A stretch of DNA of 51,841 nt from an uncultured Pseudomonadota bacterium (GTDB taxonomy: Bacteria; Pseudomonadota; Gammaproteobacteria; Ga0077536). The notes beneath the pieces were generated by a model, which did no database searches, was not told where the DNA came from, and saw nothing but the letters and a program-made list of their open reading frames with translations. Positions 26,870 to 35,307 of the stretch are shown here, piece after piece (the first letter of the stretch is position 1; each line of letters opens with the position of its first letter). The stretch spans positions 1 to 51,841 of the forward strand of contig CAIKBL010000012.1 in NCBI GenBank assembly GCA_903825645.1. The letters are read 5' to 3'. The position numbers were made by a program, and so were the translations under genes.

Positions 26870-27372
26870 GATTTTTTGCGAGACAGATACCTGAGATTAA
26901 CGTCAGCGCACAGTGACTCCAGATTAAACTGGAACCCTGCGCGTGCGCAGGCGACCTTGCCTTGGTAATCCAAGGCTTCACCGGCGAACAGCCCCGGATA
27001 ATCGCAACGGCATCGCGGAGTGCCGTGAGGGGGTTTATCGGAGGGGCTCCCTGTTTATTTTCTTCGACCCAAAGTTTTATCGTGCCACCGAGACCGAGTA
27101 TTGCTCGGCCGTTTTAAATCTGATCGAGCGATGCGAGTTCCATCGCCGTAAGAACCGGGTGTCGCGTGAACGGATTGACTACTCCAGTATCTGTTTTTAT
27201 CTTCGTGGTCGACGCCGCGATTGCCCCGCATGCGCCAAATTTGCAGGGAAACGCGTAATCCTCAGGCACCCAGAAACCATCAAACCCCCCTGCGTTCGGC
27301 GAATTTCGCCTGCTGGATATAGAGGCGTGCATTCAGGTTTTCGGTGATGAGCGCGATGCACTTAAGCTTCAT
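26870..27372 (-). pseudogene. Broken LLM class flavin oxidoreductase
   Basis: It starts at 27372 with MKLKCIALITENLNARLYI. After a frameshift at a G6 run (27285-27290 on the plus strand) it continues GFDGFWVPEDYAFP and TDTGVVNPFTRHPVLTAM, the luciferase-like N-terminal barrel. TAA (27114-27116) stands where SNGRAILGLGG would be expected. The frame goes on through LGLGGTIKLWVEE, then shifts again in a G4 run near 26993 to LFAGEALDYQGKV. Only about 165 residues of a normal ~320 remain recognisable, with the C-terminal half absent. It is related in family, but not closely, to the intact gene at 9484. Confidence 0.75.
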
Positions 27373-27476
27373 GGCCAGGATGTCCCGCCGTGTCGGTTTC
27401 GACGCGATTTCTTCGAAATCAGCTTGTTGCTGAGGCCTGCGTTGGCTGGCGTCCGCGCAGGCCTCAGATCGTCCCG

Positions 27477-27811
27477 CTAAATAGTCTCGGACATCTTCCT
27501 GGCCCATGATCGGGTCGCGAGGTCTATTTCACCTTCGGCTGTCAGTCGACTTCCATCTGCGACGTTGAGAAGCATTTGGGTTTTCCAACGATGTTTCCGG
27601 CCGCGCGCATAGGATCCCGCACCCATCCGGTGATTGTGTCGCCGGGTTCTAAATGAGCGATCGAACACCAGCTAACGGTTTCGCTCTTGGCGCCGACGAA
27701 TGTGCCGAAACCCGCAGCAGTCCCTTCGACATTTCCTTGCGGGATTGTGCTGGCACCCGGGCCGGGCGTCAGCGAAAGTGATGTGGATTTGAACGAAAAA
27801 TCACTTAACAC
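27477..27811 (-). pseudogene. Frameshifted small beta-rich protein (DUF3237-like)
   Basis: The upstream part reads SLTPGPGASTIPQGNVEG, TAAGFGTFVG and SWCSIAHLEPGDTITG. The continuation, RWKTQMLLNVADGSRLTAEGEIDLATRSW, lies in another frame of the same strand, with the switch near 27640. The joined sequence resembles small lipocalin- or DUF3237-like barrels ending GEIDLA.R.W. It lies next to the broken LLM gene. Family recall is weak. Confidence 0.45.
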
Positions 27812-28283
27812 CCCCCCTTGGATATTATTTTAGATTGGTTTTTTGAGCATGATTTGGGTGATTCGAAGGAAGAAAATTGAGATTGACCAAGAAAAAATTC
27901 TCACTGGTTTTTTAAAAGAGCGGAGAGAAGGGTGGCGCTCGGGCAGGGCGGTGAGATGGCGCAGGTGGCCGGCATAATAAAACGCATTGAGATTGTTTTT
28001 TTAAGCATATTTTTTCGAAAAATAGCACCGGCTGCGCTGGGTTCTCGCCCAACAAGGGTTGGAGCCGAAGACGTGATGTCTCCGACAGCACGGGGCGTTT
28101 GTGCACGCTCTCTTAACCCGGTGATGTTGAACACGTGCTTGAATCTACGCTCCATATATTAAGAATGATTGAAATCCTAGTTGATGACGTCGGAGTGGCG
28201 TGGGGTGGCGAGCGCATCGACTCGAAACGTCGCACAAAGCGTGCTGTTCTGCGTTTCGCCCACCACGGCGCTTGGGTGGCGCT
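27812..28283. other. Intergenic stretch, partly AT-rich
   Basis: Runs of T and A occur near 27830-27920 and 27990-28020. Open frames on both strands are not recognised. Confidence 0.35.
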
Positions 28284-28631
28284 TCATGCTTGGCGCAGAT
28301 CTCGCGCCATTTCCCTGAGGGTCGTGATCGTCTCTGTGTATAAGTTGTCTAGGGCATCGAGCGGGGCGGTGTCGTGGGGAAGTTCATCGTGTTCAAGGGC
28401 CAACGCGGCGGCGCCAAGCGCCGTAGCGCCAAAGGTCTGTGCGTTGGCTTTGAGGGAATGTGCCGCGCGCCGGAAAGGCTCTGAGGCCCGTGCGGCGAGG
28501 GCGGTGCGCATGGCCGCCAGGTTCTCGGGGGCCTCCCCGAAAAAGGCCTCAAGCAGTTCGACCACAAAATCGGCACCTGCCGTCTGCTGTAGCTCGTCAA
28601 AGATCTCCAGGTCAATCAGGGACGCCGCCAT
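28284..28631 (-). CDS. HPt domain protein
   Basis: The protein has 115 residues and consists of a single histidine phosphotransfer domain. The phosphorylatable His58 lies in RAAHSLKANAQTFGA, preceded by a helix (ADFVVELLEAFFGEAPENL), as in the four-helix HPt bundle. Such proteins relay phosphate between receiver domains in phosphorelays. A good ribosome site (AGGAG) precedes ATG 28631. No sensor kinase or receiver gene is adjacent, so its partners are elsewhere. Confidence 0.9.
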   Translation of the reverse strand: MAASLIDLEIFDELQQTAGADFVVELLEAFFGEAPENLAAMRTALAARASEPFRRAAHSLKANAQTFGATALGAAALALEHDELPHDTAPLDALDNLYTETITTLREMARDLRQA

Positions 28632-29469
28632 CTTCGAACTCCTGTTGAGGACACCCGTCGCCGCGCCAGGAGCGGGAGGGCACCGCTTGATGGGGTTGGG
28701 TAGGTCTCATTATCCCCGTTTGCGGCGAGACACGCTTCCCTGTCGTCCTGGATCACATTGCCCATCATCGCCATGGAACAGTGCCGACGGTTGGGTAGCA
28801 AGCGCCCAGCCGGGTAGTGCCGCGTTTTAGGTTAATTCGCTTGCGGCGTCCGGATGCTCAGCAAGCAACGCGCTCGTCGCCCCGGATCCGCTTCCGGTGT
28901 CGGTTGTGAATAGGATGCGTCGCGAGTAACGAGCAGCCACGCGGGAAGTTATCCCTTTGCCCCACGATTGTTAGGGCTGGGGCAGCATTTGACAAGACCC
29001 GGATCAGCGCATCGAGCAAGCGCGGCAGTCTCCTCCGTTACTCTAGGGCGCTTGGTAGCGTATTTTAAGCTTTTGACGGTTGTTTTGTTGCCCCGCCGTC
29101 ATCGAAGGACTGGTCCGGATGCTGCGCCCGACGACGGATCCAGTCGACATGTTTGCGCCAATGAACAGTTGGTGCCTAGCCCCCACGTCGCAAAAAAAGC
29201 GATTGAGTCGCGCGACGTCGACCGGTTGCGGTGTCCATGGCGGACTGTAGCCGTGCGGGTCGGCTGAGCCGCCAGTGCGGGCCGGACTGCATGTTACGAC
29301 GGCACGGGGCGAATGTCGGCCATCACACCTGTCCAGTGTGAGAATGACGACCACTTTCTGTTTTAGCTGCGCCGCGCGCGCAACAGCAGCGTGCTTTTAG
29401 CGTAAAATGCCTTGCTCGAGCGTAGCCACCACTTAAATTGCAGCCAGACGTAATCCGAAGAGGCGCCGT
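28632..29469. other. Intergenic stretch without recognised gene
   Basis: 838 bp between the divergent HPt gene and the VMG-repeat protein. Short frames exist on both strands but none has a recognisable product. No RNA gene or clear promoter was recognised. Confidence 0.4.
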
Positions 29470-29934
29470 ATGCGATATGCCCGCAACATCCTGAAATTTG
29501 CCGCCTGTGTCATCCTCGTGTTCCCGCCGCTGATTCTGGCGGACGAGCCAGAAGACGTGCAGCGATGCCTGAATGCGTGGGGCGACCATCCCTTCGGGCA
29601 CAACCCTTCGTTTAGAACCATGTCGACGTCGGTTAAAATATTCGGGATTGGCCAAGATCTCGGCGACCATGAGCAGACGAATTCGCCGCGTCTGGTACTG
29701 GTCAATCCGTCCGTGAACATCATGGGCGGGGCGGTCATGGAGTTATTGAACCCGAATGGCTGGTACTGCCTGCGTTCGAATGTGAACGTGATGGGCGGTG
29801 TCACCATCAGGGCGCATTGCGCGGCGCATATCGCCTCGGCGACCGACAACGTGACGGTCATGGGCACTAATTCGGCCGACAAGGGCATCACGGTGATGGG
29901 GAGTACGAAAATCGAGTTGACGGGCTGCCGCTGA
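29470..29934 (+). CDS. Secreted protein with VMG repeats, unknown function
   Basis: The protein has 154 residues. A signal peptide (MRYARNILKFAACVILVFPPLILA) is followed by a short cysteine-containing domain. Four repeats then follow, spaced about 20-30 residues: VNIMGGAV, VNVMGGVT, VTVMGTN and ITVMGST, ending IELTGCR. The regular V-x-V-M-G strands suggest a small beta-solenoid or beta-prism exported to the periplasm or beyond. Cysteines near the start (QRC) and end (TGC) could clamp it. The family is not recognised. It stands ~110 bp before the halogenase gene on the same strand and could be transcribed with it. Confidence 0.75.
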   Translation: MRYARNILKFAACVILVFPPLILADEPEDVQRCLNAWGDHPFGHNPSFRTMSTSVKIFGIGQDLGDHEQTNSPRLVLVNPSVNIMGGAVMELLNPNGWYCLRSNVNVMGGVTIRAHCAAHIASATDNVTVMGTNSADKGITVMGSTKIELTGCR

Positions 29935-30048
29935 GGTATTGCGCGCGGTTTGCCTCGGCGTTAAGACAGGCCCCGTGGCGAGCGACTCCGGCGCGCTGAA
30001 GGCCGCTGCCTGAAACCGCCATCCTTCCGCATTAGCGCTTGGATCTGA

Positions 30049-31371
30049 ATGTCAAACACCGGGGCCATGGAACCCAGAATGCAAAATTCGATGCTGACGC
30101 ATGACGTGTTGGTGATTGGCGGCGGCCCGGCAGGGTCGACGATCGCGGCCTTACTGGCGAGCCGCGGAAAATCAGTCATCCTCGTGGAGAAGGATACGCA
30201 TCCCCGCTTTCATATCGGGGAATCACTGCTGCCTTTCAATATTCCGCTGCTCGATAGGCTCGGCGTCTTGGCGCAGGTCAAGGCTATCGGGATGCAGAAA
30301 TTCGGCATTGAATTCATCTCACCCCATCACGACAAACCCAGTGTCCTCGAGTTCGGCGCAGGCTGGTATAAGGACATGGATTATGCCTTCCAGGTTCGAC
30401 GCGCCGAGTTTGACGACATCCTGTTACGCAATGCGGCAGCGAAAGGCGCGGAGATCGTCGAAGCGCACCGGATCACCGACGTCGATTTTTCGCAGACGTC
30501 GGCCGTCATCGCGCGCGCGACCGGCGCGGATGGAACACCACGACACTTTTCGGCGCGTTTCGTGGTGGATGCCAGCGGTCGGGATACCTTTTTGGCGGGA
30601 CGACTGCGCGTCAAGGAAAGAAACCGCCGGCATGCAAGCGCGGCGGTGTTCGGTCATTTTGTAAATGCTGAACGACTGGAAGGGCGCGCGGAGGGTCATA
30701 TCAGCATCTTTTGGTTCGACAAGGGATGGTTCTGGTTTATTCCACTCGCGGACGGCACCACGAGCGTCGGAGCGGTCTGTGCACCGGAGACCGTAAAGTC
30801 GCGAGGCGACGACATTTCTGCCTTGTTTGATGCCCTCATAGCGCGTTGCCCGGCGCTCAAAAAGCGCTTGGCGCAGGCGACACGGGTGGGGGCGGCGACC
30901 GGGACGGGAAATTATTCCTATTCCACGACTCGGATGGTGGGCGATCGCTACTTGCTGGTGGGTGACGCAGGCGGTTTTATCGATCCGGTTTTCTCGACGG
31001 GGGTCTACCTGGCGATGCATGGCGCCGAACGTGCGGCGGAGGCGGTGGCGGTGTATCTGGCAACCCCGGCACGCGCGCGCGGGGCATTACGGCAGTTTGA
31101 ACGCGAGACCCGGAGCGAACTGAATCGCTTCTCGTGGTTCATCTATCGCATGACCCGGCCGGCCATCCGGAGCTTATTCATGGCGCCCCGCAATTATTTC
31201 CGGATTGAGGAAGCCGTGCTGGCCCTGCTTTCCGGCGATGTGGGTGTCAATTCACCCATCCGATCGCGCCTGACTTTGTTCAAGGGATTGTTTTATCTGA
31301 AGACCTGCTTCATCTCGGCCAAGACGGTCGGTACGCGTCTCTTTTTGCGCACGGGCCGATTCGGTTCGTGA
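30049..31371 (+). CDS. Flavin-dependent halogenase-type oxidoreductase
   Basis: The protein has 440 residues. GGGPAG (24-29) binds FAD. Trp227-Phe-Trp229-Phe-Ile231-Pro232 is the WxWxIP signature of flavin-dependent halogenases. Phe310, Pro313, Ser316 and Gly318 in GDAGGFIDPVFSTG match the second FDH motif. Lys84 in QKFGIEFI aligns with the catalytic Lys79 of tryptophan halogenases (alignment by eye). The enzyme would chlorinate or brominate an aromatic or polyene using FADH2, halide and O2. It overlaps the glycosyltransferase gene by 4 nt (GTGA) and faces the aryl-polyene operon. Xanthomonadins, aryl polyenes of Xanthomonas, are brominated, so this is the probable tailoring halogenase. The start may be any of several ATGs from 30049 to 30091. 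Confidence 0.85.
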   Translation: MSNTGAMEPRMQNSMLTHDVLVIGGGPAGSTIAALLASRGKSVILVEKDTHPRFHIGESLLPFNIPLLDRLGVLAQVKAIGMQKFGIEFISPHHDKPSVLEFGAGWYKDMDYAFQVRRAEFDDILLRNAAAKGAEIVEAHRITDVDFSQTSAVIARATGADGTPRHFSARFVVDASGRDTFLAGRLRVKERNRRHASAAVFGHFVNAERLEGRAEGHISIFWFDKGWFWFIPLADGTTSVGAVCAPETVKSRGDDISALFDALIARCPALKKRLAQATRVGAATGTGNYSYSTTRMVGDRYLLVGDAGGFIDPVFSTGVYLAMHGAERAAEAVAVYLATPARARGALRQFERETRSELNRFSWFIYRMTRPAIRSLFMAPRNYFRIEEAVLALLSGDVGVNSPIRSRLTLFKGLFYLKTCFISAKTVGTRLFLRTGRFGS

Positions 31372-32177
31372 CGCCCGCACCAGGCCACCCGGCCCGCGTG
31401 GCAGGACCGATCAACGCGTCTGCGCAGACCCATCTGGTGCTCATTCCGAGCTATAACTCGGGCCCCAAACTCATCGAGACGGTGCGTGAAGCGCGGTGCT
31501 ATTGGGCCTCGGTCTGGGTGGTGATCGACGGCAGTACCGATAACAGCATGGTGGACGTTGAGCGTCTCGCGGCGACCGATGCGGGCATACGGCTCTTTGT
31601 GTTGTCGCGCAATCAGGGTAAGGGGGCCGCTATTCTGCACGGGTTGCGCCAAGCCGAAGCGGCCGGTTTTACCTATGTGCTGACGATGGATGGCGACGGA
31701 CAACACCCGGCGGCGCTCATCCCCGAGTTCATGGCAACCTCCATCGCCCATCCCGACGCGCTCATCCTGGGGCGTCCGGTTTTTGATGACAGCGCGCCCT
31801 GGATTCGACGCATGGGCCGAAAGGTCTCCAACGGATGGACACGCGTGGAGACCTTGTGGCGAGCCGACTTTGATTCACTGTTCGGTTTTCGGGTGTACCC
31901 GGTAGTGCGGTTACGCGAGATCCTGGAGAACAGCTGCTGGATGCGAGGCTTCGATTTCGACGCGGAAGCCGCGGTCAGACTGTGCTGGGCGGGCTTCGCG
32001 ACGCTTGATGTCCCCGCCCCCGTCAAATATCTCACGGTGCAGGAGGGCGGTGTCTCTCACTTCCACTATGTCCGGGATAATCTGCTGTTGGCTTGGATGC
32101 ATTTGCGTTTGATGGGCAGTCTCTTGCGGCAGTTGCCCCGCATGATGGCGCGGCAGCTCAAATCATCCCGCCGTTGA
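31368..32177 (+). CDS. Family 2 glycosyltransferase
   Basis: The protein has 269 residues with a GT-A fold: HLVLIPSYNSGPKLIETVRE, then VWVVIDGSTDNS, GKGAAILHGL and YVLTMDGDGQHP, in which D-G-D provides the metal-binding acidic motif. The C-terminal hydrophobic segment (LLAWMHLRLMGSLL) may anchor it to the membrane. The start is GTG inside the halogenase stop (GTGA). Its 3' end overlaps the convergent ketoreductase by 20 bp. In aryl-polyene clusters a GT2 is thought to link the polyene to a sugar or glycolipid. The acceptor here is unknown. Confidence 0.88.
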   Translation: MTPAPGHPARVAGPINASAQTHLVLIPSYNSGPKLIETVREARCYWASVWVVIDGSTDNSMVDVERLAATDAGIRLFVLSRNQGKGAAILHGLRQAEAAGFTYVLTMDGDGQHPAALIPEFMATSIAHPDALILGRPVFDDSAPWIRRMGRKVSNGWTRVETLWRADFDSLFGFRVYPVVRLREILENSCWMRGFDFDAEAAVRLCWAGFATLDVPAPVKYLTVQEGGVSHFHYVRDNLLLAWMHLRLMGSLLRQLPRMMARQLKSSRR

Positions 32178-32877
32178 TCGAAATAATCTGACCTGAAATG
32201 TAGCTCGCCTTCTCGGAGATCAGGAACGCTGCGAGATCACCTACTTCTTCGGGTGTTCCGGTCCGCTTCATCGGGACCAACCGCTCAATCGTCGCCTTGT
32301 CGAACACCGCATCGCTCATCGGGGAGGTGATAATGCCGGGGGCGATCGCATTGACCGTGATGCCCCGACTGGCGAGTTCGAGTGAGAGTGATTTGGTGGC
32401 GCCGTGGAGCCCGCTTTTGGCCGCAGCATAATTCACCTGGCCGCGGTTTCCCGTGATGGCGGCGACGGAAGAAATATTGAGAATTCGTCCCCACCGCGTG
32501 CGGATCATGGGCATGAGTAGCGGCTGCGTGACGTTGAAAAAACCATTGAGGGTGACGTCCATGACACGCTGCCACTGCTGGCGCTGCATGCCGGGCATCA
32601 CGGCATCGTCATGCAAGCCCGCGTTGTTGATCACGATTTGGATGACGCCCTCCGCGAGCAATGCGGTCAGGGCGGTCTCGGTGGCGTCCGCATCGGTGAT
32701 ATCAAAGGCGACGGCCGTGGCGGATTGACCTTGGGCACGTATCGAAGAGGCAATTTCTTCGCTGTGCGCCAGCTGCGAATTAGCATGGACATAGACGTGA
32801 ATGCCGTCTTCGGCCAAGCGTCGGCAAAGGGCACTGCCGAGCGCGCCACTGCCGCCCGTGATCAGGGCTCGTTTCAT
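32158..32877 (-). CDS. 3-ketoacyl-ACP reductase (ApeQ/FabG type)
   Basis: The protein has 239 residues and is a short-chain dehydrogenase. TGGSGALG (7-14) binds NADPH, and NNAG (84-87) is followed by the catalytic Ser136/137, Tyr150 and Lys154 (SSVAA...YAAAK). It ends ISINGGMI. It would reduce the 3-keto group of the ACP-bound aryl polyene after each elongation. It starts in a 4-nt ATGA overlap with the upstream dehydratase and is the last gene of the minus-strand operon. Confidence 0.93.
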   Translation of the reverse strand: MKRALITGGSGALGSALCRRLAEDGIHVYVHANSQLAHSEEIASSIRAQGQSATAVAFDITDADATETALTALLAEGVIQIVINNAGLHDDAVMPGMQRQQWQRVMDVTLNGFFNVTQPLLMPMIRTRWGRILNISSVAAITGNRGQVNYAAAKSGLHGATKSLSLELASRGITVNAIAPGIITSPMSDAVFDKATIERLVPMKRTGTPEEVGDLAAFLISEKASYISGQIISINGGMI

Positions 32878-33308
32878 TTAATTGACGCTCCAAAGAGGAT
32901 GGTGGCACGACCGGAAATGATCGTGCGATTAGCGTGCACAATGGAGAACGCATAGCTGGCGCCGTTGTGCGCGCTGGCCAACAGCGTGGCCGTAATGCCG
33001 AGATCGTCCGACAAATCGTCGAGGCGTGCTACCTGCAGAAGAAGATCTCTGACGCTAGCCAGGTAGCCGATCCGAGGTCCCTCGCTCGGATCGCCCGTGA
33101 TGCTCCCATGGAAGGCCATCGCCTGGGCGGCATATTCGATACCGCACACGGCGTCCAGCCGGCCCGCTCGTGCGAGTGGATTGGATGGGTCACGGTGCGT
33201 GCTGGACAAGCCGTGTATCGTGTGCCGGTCGTAGGACAGAATGGTATCCAGCAGACACATGCGACCTGCATGGGGGATGTGTGTCTGGATGTCTGCACGG
33301 TGAATCAT
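32874..33308 (-). CDS. Hotdog dehydratase, ApeP type
   Basis: The protein has 144 residues. IPHAGRMCLLDTI carries the active-site His region of the ApeP-like 3-hydroxyacyl-ACP dehydratase family, and GIEYAAQAMAFHG the conserved helix. In the known pathway it pairs with an ApeI-type dehydratase, and the pair removes water to form each conjugated double bond. ATGA overlaps couple it to the genes on both sides. The partner dehydratase is at 41240. Confidence 0.85.
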   Translation of the reverse strand: MIHRADIQTHIPHAGRMCLLDTILSYDRHTIHGLSSTHRDPSNPLARAGRLDAVCGIEYAAQAMAFHGSITGDPSEGPRIGYLASVRDLLLQVARLDDLSDDLGITATLLASAHNGASYAFSIVHANRTIISGRATILFGASIK

Positions 33309-34117
33309 CGAACGGTTGTCCCTAGGGGAGTCACGGTAATCCTGAGCAGGCTGTGGGCCATGTAGTCGAGGTCAACAGTCTGCACGCGCGACGCCGTCAA
33401 CGCGCGTAGCAAGGGCAGCGCCCGTGCCGCCGGGTTACTGTGCCGTAAGGCTTCCCAACTCGCTTCCGGCAGCCCGGTTATCGTCTCTCCCCGGCGGGGC
33501 CGCAAGGCGAGCGCGAATGCGGCCAGACTGCGGGGGGTCTCGTGGGGGGTCAGGACAAAGGCGATGCCAAAACTATCCTTAATTGGTCGTGCGGCCTGTA
33601 AGGGGGCCGGGTAGCGCAGATCGTAGAGCGCTAGCAGGACCGGTTGTCCGGTGCTCGCGGCCTGACTGGCAGCTTCCAGCAGGCCCGCCCCGCAGCTCCA
33701 GTCATAGGCGCAGACACTGGTGGAGGCAGCCATCGACTGGGTGCCGATGCTCCAGTAACCGGCCGGCGCGTTATGCACCGAGTTGTGGAAACGCGTCGGC
33801 GAAATCTCGGGGGCGTCGCCCGCCAGGACTTCGAGGATAGCGGTAATGGTCGCCCCATCGCCGCCGGACGAGGCAAAAACCGAGGCCAATGTTTGGGGAT
33901 CGCGCTCAGCGTGCGCGCAGGCTTCACTACAGACTTCAATCGCCAGTTTTACCGCATCGGTTGCCCGGCGCCGTTCGGCGGGCGGCAAGAGGGCCGGCGC
34001 AGTCAATTGAAAATCGGGGACACCGCGCGCGTGCAAGGTTTGCAGCACAGCTTTGCCGGCCGGCCAGTTGGCGATCCCCGGCGCGCGCAGTCCGATGCCT
34101 TCCACGAAGACTTTCAT
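33305..34117 (-). CDS. Chain-length factor-like ketosynthase partner (ApeC type)
   Basis: The protein has 270 residues. It contains FASSGGDGATI, FHNSVHNAPAGYWSIG, and SVCAYDWSCGAGLLEAA in place of a full active site. It corresponds to the N-terminal half of a ketosynthase only, the layout of the beta-ketoacyl synthase chain-length factor family found in aryl-polyene clusters. It should form a heterodimer with the adjacent ketosynthase and help fix polyene length. It overlaps both neighbours by ATGA. Confidence 0.85.
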   Translation of the reverse strand: MKVFVEGIGLRAPGIANWPAGKAVLQTLHARGVPDFQLTAPALLPPAERRRATDAVKLAIEVCSEACAHAERDPQTLASVFASSGGDGATITAILEVLAGDAPEISPTRFHNSVHNAPAGYWSIGTQSMAASTSVCAYDWSCGAGLLEAASQAASTGQPVLLALYDLRYPAPLQAARPIKDSFGIAFVLTPHETPRSLAAFALALRPRRGETITGLPEASWEALRHSNPAARALPLLRALTASRVQTVDLDYMAHSLLRITVTPLGTTVR

Positions 34118-35307
34118 CCGGTGCGGCCCAGAATGAGGCTGCAGTTGCTGCCCCCAAACCCGAACGAATTCGTCATCACATGCGTCAGCGGCAGATCTTG
34201 CCCCGCCTGCAGGTAGCGGCTGCGTAGTTCGGGGTCGAGATTTTGCGTGGTCGGACTCGCCGGAATGAATGCGTGGCGGAGTGCCAACATCGACAGGATG
34301 ACTTCCAGCACCCCCGAGGCACCCAGCGTGTGGCCGGTGAGGCCTTTGGTGGAGGTACAGGGCGTGTCTCGACCGAACAGCGTCGACACGGCATGGTCTT
34401 CTGCGAGATCGCCCGCTTTCGTGGCCGTGCCATGGATGTTGATGTAATCAATCGCCTGGGGCCCCAAGCCTGCCGAGGACAAGGCAGCCTGCATCGCCTG
34501 CCGTGCGCCCAATCCGTCCGGGTGCGGACTCGACATGTGGTAGGCGTCACTGCTTTCGCCCACGCCGAGCAAACGGATGTTCGCGCCGCGGGCGTTGGGC
34601 TCATCCCGCTCCACCAGGACAAAGCCGGCGGCTTCCCCGATGGAGATCCCATCGCGCGCGACGTCAAAGGGTCGGCAGGGTCTGGTTGATGTTAACTGCA
34701 GCGCGTTGAATCCGTATAACGTCGTCAGGCAGAGGCTGTCTGCACCGCCGACGATGGCCGCGTCGCATAAGTCCAGCGCAATCATCCGGGCCGCGACGCC
34801 AAAGACTTTGGCGGTGGAGGCGCAGGCGGCCGAGACGACTAACGCCGGACCCGTCAGCGCAAACGTCTGCTGCAGGAAGTCCGCTATCGAATAGGTGTTG
34901 TGCTGCTCGCGATATCGAAATTCAGGGGGCAACGCACCGCTGTCGGGGTCGCGTCGGCGAAAAGCCTGTTCTGACTCTAAGATCCCCGCGGTACTGGTGC
35001 CGGCAAATACCCCGATACGGTGCGCGCCATACTGCCCGCGGGCGCGGATCACCGCATCGACGAAGCCGTCCCGCTCGAGGGCGCGTTGGGCAAGACGGTG
35101 ATTGCGGCAATCGTAGGGGGCGCGCACGCCGAGGATGGGCGCCGTTTCGAGTCCGGTCACGCGACCGATGTGGGTCTCCAGCGCGGCGCCTTCGAAATCA
35201 CAGGGCCGTAAACCGCTTTCCCCACGGCGCAGTTGACGCAGCGTCTCTGCCTGGCCAGCGCCGAGACAGGAGACCACGCCGACGTGGGTGAGCAGGAGTG
35301 GGCGCAT
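34114..35307 (-). CDS. 3-ketoacyl-ACP synthase (ApeO/FabF type)
   Basis: The protein has about 397 residues and the complete catalytic triad: Cys163 in SAACAST, His293 in INIHGTATKAGD, and His327 in TKGLTGHTLGASG. SFGFGGSNCSLIL closes the fold. It condenses malonyl-ACP with the growing aryl-polyenyl chain. It is the only full-length ketosynthase in the cluster; E. coli-type clusters have at least two. ATG 35307 sits inside TGATG with the preceding lipoprotein stop. Confidence 0.92.
   Translation of the reverse strand: MRPLLLTHVGVVSCLGAGQAETLRQLRRGESGLRPCDFEGAALETHIGRVTGLETAPILGVRAPYDCRNHRLAQRALERDGFVDAVIRARGQYGAHRIGVFAGTSTAGILESEQAFRRRDPDSGALPPEFRYREQHNTYSIADFLQQTFALTGPALVVSAACASTAKVFGVAARMIALDLCDAAIVGGADSLCLTTLYGFNALQLTSTRPCRPFDVARDGISIGEAAGFVLVERDEPNARGANIRLLGVGESSDAYHMSSPHPDGLGARQAMQAALSSAGLGPQAIDYINIHGTATKAGDLAEDHAVSTLFGRDTPCTSTKGLTGHTLGASGVLEVILSMLALRHAFIPASPTTQNLDPELRSRYLQAGQDLPLTHVMTNSFGFGGSNCSLILGRTG

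Noticed and set aside
28135-28830. Plus-strand frame of 231 codons.
   Set aside because: It is antisense to the well-supported HPt gene.
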